Of a stretch of 26,056 nucleotides of DNA, positions 1 through 8,931 are shown piece after piece. A model generated the notes under the pieces. It was not told where the DNA came from and did no database searches. It saw only the letters and a program-made list of their open reading frames with translations. Position numbers and translations under genes: made by a program. The DNA is from Phoronis australis (taxonomy: Eukaryota > Phoronida > Phoronidae): NCBI GenBank assembly GCA_002633005.1, contig NMRA01000068.1:1135092-1161147 (forward strand). The letters are read 5' to 3'. Numbering within the stretch: the first letter of the stretch is position 1; the number at the start of each line of letters is the position of its first letter.

Positions 1-1
1 T

Positions 2-205
2 TCTAAGAAAATTGCCACAGAGTTATTGGGTAGATGCCGAGGTTACATCTTCGAGTGCGTGTATGCAGAGAATGCTACTGTTCTGCGCTCAACCTTCCCA
101 CATTTTCTTATCAAACTTTCAAAAAGGTATGCCTGCAGGGTTCAATGCTTAGAAAGACTTCAAATCGCCAAATGCGACCTGGCAAAATTACCAAATGGGA
201 ACTGA
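2..205 (+). CDS. Possible partial exon or gene end at the left edge
   Basis: One frame is open from base 2 to a TGA at 203-205 (67 codons, no start seen) and has coding-like codons. It reads ATELLGRCRGYIFECVYAEN near its start and has six cysteines. I do not recognise it. A second reading is possible. A consensus-like donor AAAAAG/GTATGC lies at 126/127, and the +3 frame up to it (ending FLSNFQK) stops in phase 1, which would splice in frame to the TSP1 exon at 5562. If the first reading is right, this is the end of an upstream gene with a long 3' UTR, and AATAAA at 1592-1597 could be its polyadenylation signal. The purine-rich sequence before CAG at 18-20 is a poor acceptor, so any exon probably starts left of the window. 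Confidence 0.3.
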   Translation, partial: SKKIATELLGRCRGYIFECVYAENATVLRSTFPHFLIKLSKRYACRVQCLERLQIAKCDLAKLPNGN

Positions 206-3011
206 AAATGAGGAAAACCTATGCTGAATTTTGTGAAAGTGCTGGTCCCTACAAATGATACATAGTTGGCAAAAGCTGAAAATGAAGCAAACGGAATACA
301 TGAAGTGATAAACCGCTGAACTCAGCAAATGTCAGTCACTGAATGCAAGATCACCCGGACTAGGCGGACAGTGTTTTTTTTTTACTTGAACAGAAAATTA
401 GGAATGTCTCGCGTGCTTGATAACGACCAGTTGGCCCCTGTTGGGTCCAATATCCCACACAGGCTCATCTCATAAGGTAGATGCAAGCAATCATTACAGT
501 CGTTACCTATGCATGACTTATGAGTGGTCCCTTCCAATTTTTGCCGAACGATTCTGATTTCTGTCTGGTGCTCAGATGAATGCATGTCACCTTTTTTGGG
601 ACCAAGTTACTAAACAAAATCTGAGGGGGCCATGAGCCCTGACTTCTGAAGTCCCGCAATGCATATCGTTAGCATTTGCGATTCAACTGTATTTTTCTGA
701 ATTTTGTACCATTCCATTCTTGCACCCATGTATGGAATGCTCCTCTGTCCGTATATCCTTCCACATTTCTGAGGAAATTTTTACCAACCTTTCAAACAAT
801 TAGTCCTGCCAAGTTCTGTAACCATGTTGCCATTCAAGCGCATTTTCTAGAATTTTGATCCATTCTTAATTTTCACATAATCATGAAGGGAAATGCTGTT
901 CAGCTGAGGATATTGCTATCAGACTCTGCCTTGCATTTTTGCATGGGTTTTCCTGGTTCATTGATGATTGTCAAATGTCTTGACAGACAAAATAATTGTT
1001 TCAAGGGTGTGGCAGGGTCGTGCTGGTCTAATATGAATTTTGAACCTGTGCAAATACAACATCTAATTCAGTTTCGACAATCACTCTAAAATTTCCTACT
1101 GTCTGCCCTGAAAATTTTCACCATCTCCTCAAATTCACTGTGCGAATTAAGTGGTGCTCAGTGCAGGTACCACCCCTTGACCTTTAACCATCTGTCAATG
1201 ATTTCATTTAGTAGTTGGTTGAAAAATGTCCCCTCCACATATTTTCATCTAGACCCAGGTGAAAAGGTGACCTGGTGTGATTTTTTACTTTTCAAAGACT
1301 GCAGTCATTCAAAATTTAATGCTACATCAGAATTCAATATCCGGACGTACTGGATTACCATAGCATCCAGATTGTTGGTCATTATACTTCTTGACAAGAT
1401 ATTGCTCATCTTTCATGATTGTTGTTAAAATGACTTGACAGATTTTGCTGAAGTTTGACACAGAATGCTGGCAATGCGCCATTAGTAGGGAATTTCGACG
1501 GATTTACCTGCTGTAACTATTGGCCTGTTGTTCTTATCACCTGTGTTTCTCCTTTTTGTGGTTCCTAAATTCGAGAACCAGGTATTTGCTGAATAAATAC
1601 AGTCTGTTATTTAGTAGGTGAAATTGGGTCTCAAAATCAATTTTTTACAATTACTCGCTCCTTGATATCTTGATCGATTTTGAAGAAATTTGACGCACAT
1701 GATGTAAGTAGTGGGGGTGCTCTCACCAGCCGATTTTCAGGGTTCAACATCCTTGTGAAAAATTCTTTTTGTTGTGCAGTTGTAGATACATTTCAACATT
1801 CTTGTTTTGTTTTGTTTTGTTTTGTTTTGTCTTTGCCTTCTGTTCACTCTCTCTGTCTACCCTGTACTCCCTCTATCTGTTGTCTGTGAATCTCTTTGCT
1901 ACACTCTTCATGAAGTCCATTAGCTTGAATCTTTTGACCTCGATGTCGACCTTTGTTGTGACCTCCCACCTCTACATGCCTTCATGAACTTCTTCATCAC
2001 TGAACTGTCAATCAGTTTGCCAGCTGCACCCTCTTCTCTTTTGTTTTTTGGCATCGTCTCAGGGTAGGTATGCATGAATGGATGGTGGCGCCTCCTAGTA
2101 GTGGAGTCCAAACTACTCCCAGTTCTCATGCATTTCTTGTCTATAGGGTACACAATTAGTTGCCCCTGGGATCAGATCGCACTAAAACTGTTCCAAGAGC
2201 ACTGCTCCATCCTGATACAGGAAGCATCACTGAACATTTCAATTGTATCCCTCACTAGCTTTTCCTGGTGCCAAGTTAGCCTTTTTCACGAATTCTCATT
2301 ATCTGCCCCAAGCTATAGGCTGGCCTAAGGGTTTCCTCAAAACACACACACCTCTTGCAGATTAGTGATGCTTTTGAAACAAATCACATGTTCTTGTGAC
2401 ATTCTTGTAGCCGCATATCTCCTTGTATAGCCATGCAGTTCATGGGTGTCCTTTTAAACTCAATGGTTATAGAGGCAACAATTACTATCCAATCAACTCC
2501 AAAAGAACAAGAATTGAAGAACACATGACATACTGCATGTGTGATTATTTATACTCTCACTGACAGTTGCAAGTTAACCACTCATTTATGCCATGCTTTT
2601 TGTTTTTGTTCCATCTCTCCCTCTCCTCACGGGATCATTTTGTTCTTGGTAAGTGCCACCTGTTGTAAATTTGTTGTTGCCGTCCAATGTTTTTTGGTTG
2701 TTATCATTTCGCTTTTTCTGTATGTATGTATGTTAGATAGATGTTGCCTAATTCTTTTACATACCTGGAATGGCTTTTTGTGTGACTTGAAATTCCGACA
2801 ATAAAATGAACTACCGGTACTCAGTGGTTGGTCTTATTGGACCACAAGTAGTTACAATCCTGCTGTTAGGTGGTTCAGCTTTTAAGAAAAAATGTTGATA
2901 GCTGTAGGGGTGGGGAAGGGAAAGAGCCTTTGGTGGTATTTTTTGAAAACAACTCACTGATTTGCAACTCTTATCTGAGTCACTGGGATTTGTGAGTTCT
3001 TGTATTGTTAT
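206..3011. other. AT-rich non-coding stretch
   Basis: I see no convincing exon here. The short ORFs have no domain and no well-placed splice sites. AATAAA occurs at 1592-1597 and 2800-2805, the second followed by a GT-rich stretch, so either could be a polyadenylation signal if an upstream gene ends in this region. Otherwise this is intron of the receptor gene. Confidence 0.5.
1801..1831. repeat. (TTTTG)n microsatellite
   Basis: About six uninterrupted TTTTG units. It explains the Phe/Leu/Cys-rich hydrophobic ORFs that cross it, which should not be taken for a signal peptide. Confidence 0.9.
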
Positions 3012-3015
3012 TTAA

Positions 3016-3416
3016 AGTCCCGTCCACTCACAGCTTGCCCTAGAACAACTTGCACTAGTGCAACTTTCCCCACTTTTAAGTGGAGCGTCCACACACATAT
3101 ATCCGATATTAAGGCGGAAGTTGTCACTTTGTGCGTAAGAGTGAAACCTAATGGGAATAAAGCGCGCAAGAGAAAACCCGTCTGTATGTGACCGCAGCTG
3201 ATTATTACTTCTGTCCTACCCCACTTTTGCGGCCACAGAGCAATTACAAGTGGCGCAAGTTACCCTAGAACAAGTTACTCAACCTCAGTGTGGAGTAAGT
3301 TGTCACAAGTGGGGTTAGTTGCTTTAGTTCAAATAGCCTCCACACAGACCTTACACCTAGCGTCAAATCGTTCCAGGAGTAACTTGTTCTAGGATTAGTC
3401 TGTGTGTGGACGGCAC
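3016..3416. mobile_element. MITE with long terminal inverted repeats and TTAA at both ends
   Basis: The left end (AGTCCCGTCCACTCACAG...) and the reverse complement of the right end (GTGCCGTCCACACACAG...) match at about 29 of 39 positions, including CCGTCCAC, CACAG and CTAGAACAA. TTAA lies directly outside each end (3012-3015 and 3417-3420), as expected for a TTAA-specific DNA transposon (piggyBac or Kolobok class). The interior repeats CCCCACTT and CAAGTTA-like words on both strands and has no transposase ORF, so this is a non-autonomous element of about 400 bp. The superfamily is inferred only from the target site. Confidence 0.75.
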
Positions 3417-4147
3417 TTAAATGCTCAATGAATGGCGCAGTTGTGTTGAGACAGTGCATTACAACTAGTGATAACTATGTAGAGTACTGACCATCTCTGT
3501 TGCAATTACCAGCTTCACACATCAACACAGCATCTGCCTGATTACCATACGACTAGAAATCATAAATAAGCTTACATTATTGGTTGTTGGTCTCATTATT
3601 CACTGCTTTCATCTCTCCTTATGTGGCTATCTTTAGATCCATTATGTTTCAACTTATTGGCATATGTATCTTCCAGCATGTATTTCTGTTAGATGTAGCT
3701 GTCAGTCATCTGTCATGTTGAACAGATATCCCCAGTGTACTTGCCCTTGACTGATGCATGCTGCAAGACTGAAATTATCTATTGATGGTCCTAATCTATG
3801 GGGTCCCTAAGTCAGATTTGACTAAAGAGGGCCCCTTTTACTGCAGGGTGTCTTATTTCTTGTTATTTATAATGCTAACTACAGGACCCTTGGCAGACAC
3901 TTTTAAGTAAAATATGTTATAAAGGTTGATTCTGGGAGTAGATGCTTAGTATCAAAATTTCAAGCCATGTTGTATTTAATTACCACAGGCTTCTCATATG
4001 CACATATGGTGGCTTTATTGTAGTATGTGCTCAGTCAACTGTTGGCTATCAGATAAATCTAATAGTTTATCATCACTCTAGCAATGTTATTTATTATCTG
4101 ATTTTTATCAGTTAGGCTTATGTCTACATGATACCTACCTCAGACCT

Positions 4148-4321
4148 GAAGATGTTCCACAAGACTCTAGTTCTGATTGGAATGTTCCACAGTCCTTTGT
4201 CGAACTGGATTGTTCTACAGTTTTCTGTTCAGTTTAGAACTTTTCACTGTCCTTTGTTCACACTGAGATATTCCGCAGTCCTCTGCTCAGACTGGATGTT
4301 CCGCAATCCTATTTTCTAACT
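4148..4321. repeat. Degenerate minisatellite, about 29-bp unit, six copies
   Basis: Units resemble GATGTTCCACAGTCCTTTG followed by TTCAGACTG. The copies begin near 4149, 4180, 4208, 4237, 4266 and 4294 and differ at many positions, so the array is old. The ORF that crosses it is a by-product of the repeat. Confidence 0.7.
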
Positions 4322-4531
4322 AGGATGACTGGGGGTTTATTCCAGAATCCGAGCTCACTCATACTTAATTCTGAGTGGCACGTCCAGTGTTCTTCCTCCG
4401 AGTAGTACCTTGGTGTTGGCACCAGTCAGAGTTTGAAAAGCTTTGAAACATAACTGTTTTTATTGTAGGAGTGAAATAGAGGATCTCCTGCAGTGCCAAC
4501 TAAAATGTCTCAAAAAGTCTCCCAAAACAAG

Positions 4532-4551
4532 CTCAGGTCTTAAGACCTGAG
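4532..4551. repeat. Perfect 20-bp palindrome
   Basis: CTCAGGTCTTAAGACCTGAG equals its own reverse complement. No function is evident. Confidence 0.8.
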
Positions 4552-5561
4552 AGACGGCTTAGGTGCTCAATGTTTTCAAAATAATATTTTCATAATATTT
4601 ACAATTTCACCCAAATTCTCTGTTTTCTCATCACTTATATTAGTTTTCAACTCCTCATCCCTCCTGCAATGCATCACGGGAGGTAAATCATCTTTAGCTA
4701 TGGCAGCTGTGACACTCATAGTTTCTTCACTTTTCACCATGGCTCATGGACCTGATAAACTCAGTCCAATGGCTCACGAACACGGCTCACTGTACCAACC
4801 CCCTAATATGGCTGACTGATCACCAAACATGGCTCACTGACAACCAAAGACAATTCACAAGACACAGCTTACACATCCAAAAAATACATTCTCATAATGG
4901 CACACACATCTGACAGACTTAATTTCTGTGTACTGCATTGGTCAGTTTTTTCAGCCGTGTTTGCACTGACATACCGGTATTCAACTTTGTTGAAAAGGTT
5001 GTTCAAATGATAAGCCTCTGCACTGATAAGAAACATCTTCATTTCAAATTATTATAACGACCATTCTCCTCCCCGACTCATTTCTGAAACCCCATTTACC
5101 CGTTGGTAAATTTCCTTTGTTTCTTTTATTATTTGGGGAGATCGACATAGACAGTTTGTTGTTGTGCTACATTTTAAATTACTTCATTGGTTCAAACTCA
5201 ACTTCCACCTCAAAAACAGTTTTTGATCTCAGGCCTTCAAATGAACTGATATAGTTCGTTATTGCTTGATTGCTTGATACCAATCTTTACAAGTTGTCTT
5301 GCCATGACATGTCATGACTTGTCATGATAGCAGTCTGTGGTCTAAATTAAAAATGTGTGTCTGTGATGGAATATGGGTTTATAGCTGCCTTAAATACATT
5401 TTTTGTAATGCTCAGTGTTTGAATTTTATGAATCATGAAACCTTTTACCTAAACTTATACACATCTTTGTTAATGACTTTGAAACAAGAGATCATTTGTA
5501 ATTGATGTTGTACTGTTTGAAATGTTGACATGCTACATATCAAAATGTTGTGTTCCCACAG

Positions 5562-5738
5562 GCCCAGTGATCAATGGTGGCTGGAGTTTGTGGTCACAAT
5601 GGAGTCACTGTACACAGACGTGTGGTCAAGGCAAGCACAACAGATTTCGTTTGTGCAACAATCCGTCACCTTCAAAAACAGGCAAATTCTGTGAGGGGGA
5701 TACACTTGTGTACAAAGAGTGTGGAGATGTCTGTACTA
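5562..5738 (+). CDS. Exon A: thrombospondin type 1 repeat of a receptor-like protein
   Basis: This 177-base exon follows TTCCCACAG and ends before GTGAGT. It enters and leaves in phase 1, the usual form of a shuffled extracellular module. It encodes one TSP1 repeat: GGWSLWSQWSHC, then CTQTCG, an R-x-R-x-C strand (RFRLC), and C-E-G, C-G-D-V-C at the end, six cysteines in the normal order. The tryptophan ladder (W-S-L-W-S-Q-W) is the known site of C-mannosylation, and C-x-x-T-C-G matches the O-fucosylation consensus, so a secretory-pathway protein is expected. TSP1 repeats bind glycosaminoglycans or protein ligands outside the cell. The exon joins the CUB exon at 6803 in frame. No start codon or signal peptide is present, so this is an internal exon. 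The parent gene cannot be named from this part. Confidence 0.9.
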
Positions 5739-6037
5739 GTGAGTAGCATGAGAAGGTTAGATGCATTATAGGAATTGAAACTGAACACTTACTGATTAAA
5801 AGGGATTGTGGAGAGTTCAAATTTGATGCAACATCATTTGCCCTTGGCCCCTTTTGGGCTGGAAAATGTGCGACCTTCAAGTAAAAGCTGGGGCTGGCAT
5901 CAGTAGCAAACCACGTGAAAGTTTTAGAAATATGAATATGATTTGGTGTTTACTAACAAATGGACTTTTGATACATGCAAGCAATAAGGGATGCACATTC
6001 CGTCTCTGATTTTTGAATTATATGTGTGAATTGCAGG

Positions 6038-6347
6038 ATATCGGGAAGACTGGGAGTATTGGGAAGGCTGTGGGTATTGGGAAGACCGGAGGTATCAGTA
6101 AGACTGAGGGTATTAGGAAGAGTGGCATCGGGAATACTGAGGGTATCGGGAATATTGGGGGTATTGGGTAGACTAGGGTTATTGAGAATACCGAGGGTAT
6201 TGGGAATGCTGAGGGTATTGGAAAGACTGGTGGTATCAGAAAGACTTAGGTTATCGGGAAGACTGGGATATCAGTAAGACTAAGAGTATCGGGAATACTG
6301 AGAGTACCGGGAACTAAAGACTGGAGGTAGTCAGTAAGACTGGGCAT
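6038..6347. repeat. Intronic minisatellite, about 18-bp unit, about 17 copies
   Basis: Units resemble TATCGGGAAGACTGAGGG with variants such as TATTGGGAATACTGAGGG. Because 18 is a multiple of three, an ORF of six-residue Arg/Leu/Gly/Val repeats (6026-6277) runs through it. I take that ORF as an artefact: it has no module structure and the exons on either side splice together without it. Confidence 0.85.
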
Positions 6348-6802
6348 ATCTGCTATGGCAACATTTTGTTCCCTGTTATTTGAATTATGTTTTGAAATTC
6401 AGTAGTTGCTTCATTTATCTTATATATTAATTTTTTTGAATGTTGATGCTTCAAACTGCATTTGATGTGTCTTCATTTTTTAAAAATTTGATGAAATTGA
6501 ATTTTTGTTCAAAAGAAATTGGAAATTTCAGACTTTCAAATATTAGGCGGAGCATTTATCTACTTTGACTCTGACTCAGCCAAAGGTTCAAAACTTTATC
6601 AGGTGTTTCAACAGAGCCTCATAGCTGCTCCATACAGTTTAAAATCCTTTGTTTAAATTCTTGTGTTTTTTGAAAAATTACATCACCTGGCCATTGTTAT
6701 CAAATTTGTGAACATGATAAAAATTGTTGCTAGCATCAGCTAACATGGCCATCATATGCACCTCTCTGCCTTTGGTTAACTATGAATGGTTGTTTGTTTC
6801 AG

Positions 6803-7195
6803 CTCCTAAACCAAAGACTGTAGCAGCCAACATACCCAATTGGTCAGCCCCACCTGTTCACTACTGCGCCTGTGGCTGCATTCTTCACCAATCGAGTGGA
6901 TCACTCCAGTCTTCTGTACAGTGTAATGGCACCACTGTCTGGCTAATTAATGTCACAAGCTCATTCGTGATATCTTTGAAGTTTGATTACTTCCAACTCA
7001 ACTCACTAAATCAGTCACTTAAAGTACGAGACGGCAGAACAGAAACGGACAATCTACTCGTTCGCTGGAAGGGAGGAGCAAAGCCAGAGGTTGTGACCTC
7101 AACAAAGAACAACTTAATGATAGAGCTACGATCTGATTGGCCGGTCAATATAACCACTCTAGGTTTCTTTATGAATGCCAGTTACAAAACTGTTC
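6803..7195 (+). CDS. Exon B: CUB domain of the same receptor-like protein
   Basis: This 393-base exon (131 codons) follows TTGTTTCAG and ends before GTAAGT, phase 1 on both sides. After a short linker it encodes a CUB-like beta-sandwich: C-G-C-I-L at the start, then C-N-G-T-T-V-W-L-I-N-V, the strand ISLKFDYFQL, LKVRDGRTETDNLLVRW, then NNLMIELRSDW and a GFFMNASY end. This order (C-x-W-x-I, F-x-x-F-x-L, V-R-D-G, G-F-x-A-x-Y) is typical of CUB domains. The second disulphide is missing: the usual CG after the R-W strand is KGG. Five possible N-glycosylation sites (NGT, NVT, NQS, NIT, NAS) fit an extracellular location. CUB domains bind ligands or mediate assembly, often beside TSP1 repeats. The domain ends just before the membrane stalk in the last exon. 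Confidence 0.85.
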
Positions 7196-7278
7196 GTAAG
7201 TATGAACTTTTACACTATAACAAAGTCTGGCTAATTCATCAAACAATATGGTGGATATGTAAAAATTTCTTTTTTCAG

Positions 7279-7340
7279 AAGTAGTGCCAAATAAACGCTT
7301 ATCACTTTCGAGGTTTATAATAACTACCATGGGACAGTGA
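7279..7340 (+). CDS. Possible alternative last exon giving a soluble isoform
   Basis: A strong pyrimidine tract and acceptor (TTTCTTTTTTCAG, ending 7278) lies 83 bases after the donor of the CUB exon. Splicing here would add about 19 residues (QVVPNKRLSLSRF then IITTMGQ) in phase and end at TGA 7338-7340. That product would be TSP1-CUB without a transmembrane segment. AATAAA sits within the segment at 7290-7295. It could equally be an unused acceptor or a poison exon. Confidence 0.3.
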
Positions 7341-7477
7341 GAAATGAAAAAAATCGACAAGGTCATGAATTTTGGGAATTGTTTTTGTCTGAAAATGGAC
7401 AGTTTCATCATACGTGTGCAGACAAAAGTTTTGTATCGGATTGTATTGGTAAGATGTTAGTGGTACTCCTTTGTTCC

Positions 7478-7851
7478 ATTTTGTACGACGTCTGCACTCG
7501 AGAGGTCATGCCACTCATTTTGTATGATGTCTGCACTCGAGAGGTCCTCCTACTCATTTTGTATGACGTCTGCACTCGAGAGGTCTTGTCACTCATTTTG
7601 TATGAAATCTGCACTCGAGAGGTCTTGCCACGCATTTTGTATGACGTCTGCACTCAAGAGGTCCTGCCACTCATTTTGTATGCCTGCACTTGAGAGGTCC
7701 TGCCACTCATTTTGTATGACGTCTGCACTCGAGAGGTCCTGCCACTCATTTTGTGTGACCTCCGCACTCGAGAGGTCCTGCCACTCATTTTTGTATGACG
7801 TCTGCAGGCGAGAGGTCCTGCCACTCATTTTGTGTGACGTCTTCATGTGGA
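7478..7851. repeat. Intronic minisatellite, 39-bp unit, about 9.5 copies
   Basis: Each unit runs ATTTTGTATGACGTCTGCAC, then TCGAGAGGTCCTGCCACTC. Copies are about 90% alike. The sixth is shortened inside GACGT, the ninth has one extra T, and the last is partial. Since 39 is a multiple of three, long ORFs run across it on both strands; these are artefacts. The repeat carries TGACGTC, close to a CRE half-site, and CTCGAG in most copies. Confidence 0.95.
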
Positions 7852-8504
7852 ACCTCACTGTTTTGTCAATGTTAACACAGAGGCCTATTTCCACAAATAA
7901 TGCAATTAAAAAGCACGCAGTCGCAGCTGGTGTGCTGACCGCACTTGAAAATGTTTGCTATACACATTTCCACGTCGGTTTAAGATTTATTTATTTTTAT
8001 GTAAAGTAAATTACCGATAATTTTGAACTTTTTAGTTATTTCTAAAGAAATAAAATTGATAACAATAGCAGTTCCTCTAAACCAGAAGTGGTAACACAGT
8101 GGGCAAGTTCAGAAACATCAACCTGTCTAAGTAAGCTGTGTTCCCTTACACGTACAGTTCTCACTCAGTGGCCCAGACCAGACATCCCTAGATTTTCTTT
8201 CCTAGCCCATTTCATAACAGTTTTCCTTTGGCTGGAGCAATGGTACCAGAAGCAGGTTGAGCTGGTCAGAGACACAGTGTTAAAATGTATTGTGTGACTT
8301 GGGAACAGCGTCATACTTCTGCTTGAAGGAATTGGTGATATCATTTTTATAAAAATCAACTAAAAATTCCAAGTACATTCCAGATTGTGTGATTGAAATG
8401 TGTCAAATAGAAACATCCTAAAAGGGCAACGCTCTCGTAACTGGCATTCCTTAGAGTCTGTCACTACAGATGTGAACATATAGTTATTGGACTTGTGATA
8501 GAGG

Positions 8505-8640
8505 GAGGAAGCAGTATGGCCTTGTGGGTTGAGTGCCTGCTTCCTGTCCACAATGTTGGTTTGAATCCCACAGGATCCCACTACTAGTGCTGTCAGGTCT
8601 CTAGCTCCTCAACTGGATCATAATTTGTATATTTGACTTG
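8505..8640 (+). mobile_element. tRNA-derived SINE relic
   Basis: A pol III A-box-like segment TGGCCTTGTGGG at 8517-8528 is followed 41 bases later by a B-box-like GGTTTGAATCC at 8558-8568, one change from GGTTCGAATCC. The flanks do not pair as an acceptor stem, so this is not a tRNA gene. A SINE head with a decayed body in the last intron is the best reading. The right limit is uncertain. Confidence 0.55.
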
Positions 8641-8931
8641 TGTTGTGTGCATGAAAAATGCTTTCAGGGGTTTGGTGCAATGGGCGGGGCAGAGCATCCA
8701 GCACTCGTTTGATGCAGTGTGTATCAGAGCACCTGCACTATTTGTTTTATGATAGAAAATTAATGTTGTTGGAGATCCAAATCCAAGTAATTTTTTCTTT
8801 GTCATAACGCAACTGTTGATCAGTAGTGATTTGTATATAGCTTGACTTTAACTAGCTTTGCAGATGTTGGGCTTTGTTGTGTTGGTGTCCTTATCATCTA
8901 GTGTTTTGCTTACTTCTCTTCTCACTTTCAG

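Larger units (their letters stand above)
3421..5561. other. AT-rich non-coding stretch, probably intron
   Basis: No exon with a recognisable domain. It contains the minisatellite at 4148-4321, a 20-bp palindrome at 4532-4551, degenerate ATGGCTCAC-like words at 4738-4830, and a 14-bp palindrome CATGACATGTCATG at 5303-5316. It most likely precedes the TSP1 exon as an intron, but a first exon or promoter of that gene could be hidden here. Confidence 0.5.

Noticed and set aside
1769-1987. Hydrophobic ORF as a possible signal-peptide exon for the receptor
   Set aside because: The hydrophobic run comes from the TTTTG microsatellite, and no phase-1 donor follows.
6026-6277. 83-codon Arg/Leu/Gly/Val repeat ORF
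   Set aside because: It is the translation of an 18-bp minisatellite in an intron whose flanking exons join in phase without it.
7478-7851. CRISPR-like array because of regular repeats
   Set aside because: Units are directly tandem with no unique spacers, and the locus is an animal intron.
7337-8009. Long ORFs on both strands (118, 161 and 101 codons) between the CUB and last exons
   Set aside because: They arise from the 39-bp minisatellite, whose unit is a multiple of three. The proteins are 13-residue repeats with no domain.
8511-8580. tRNA gene from A-box and B-box-like sequences
   Set aside because: No 7-bp acceptor stem or proper cloverleaf. It is better explained as a SINE relic.
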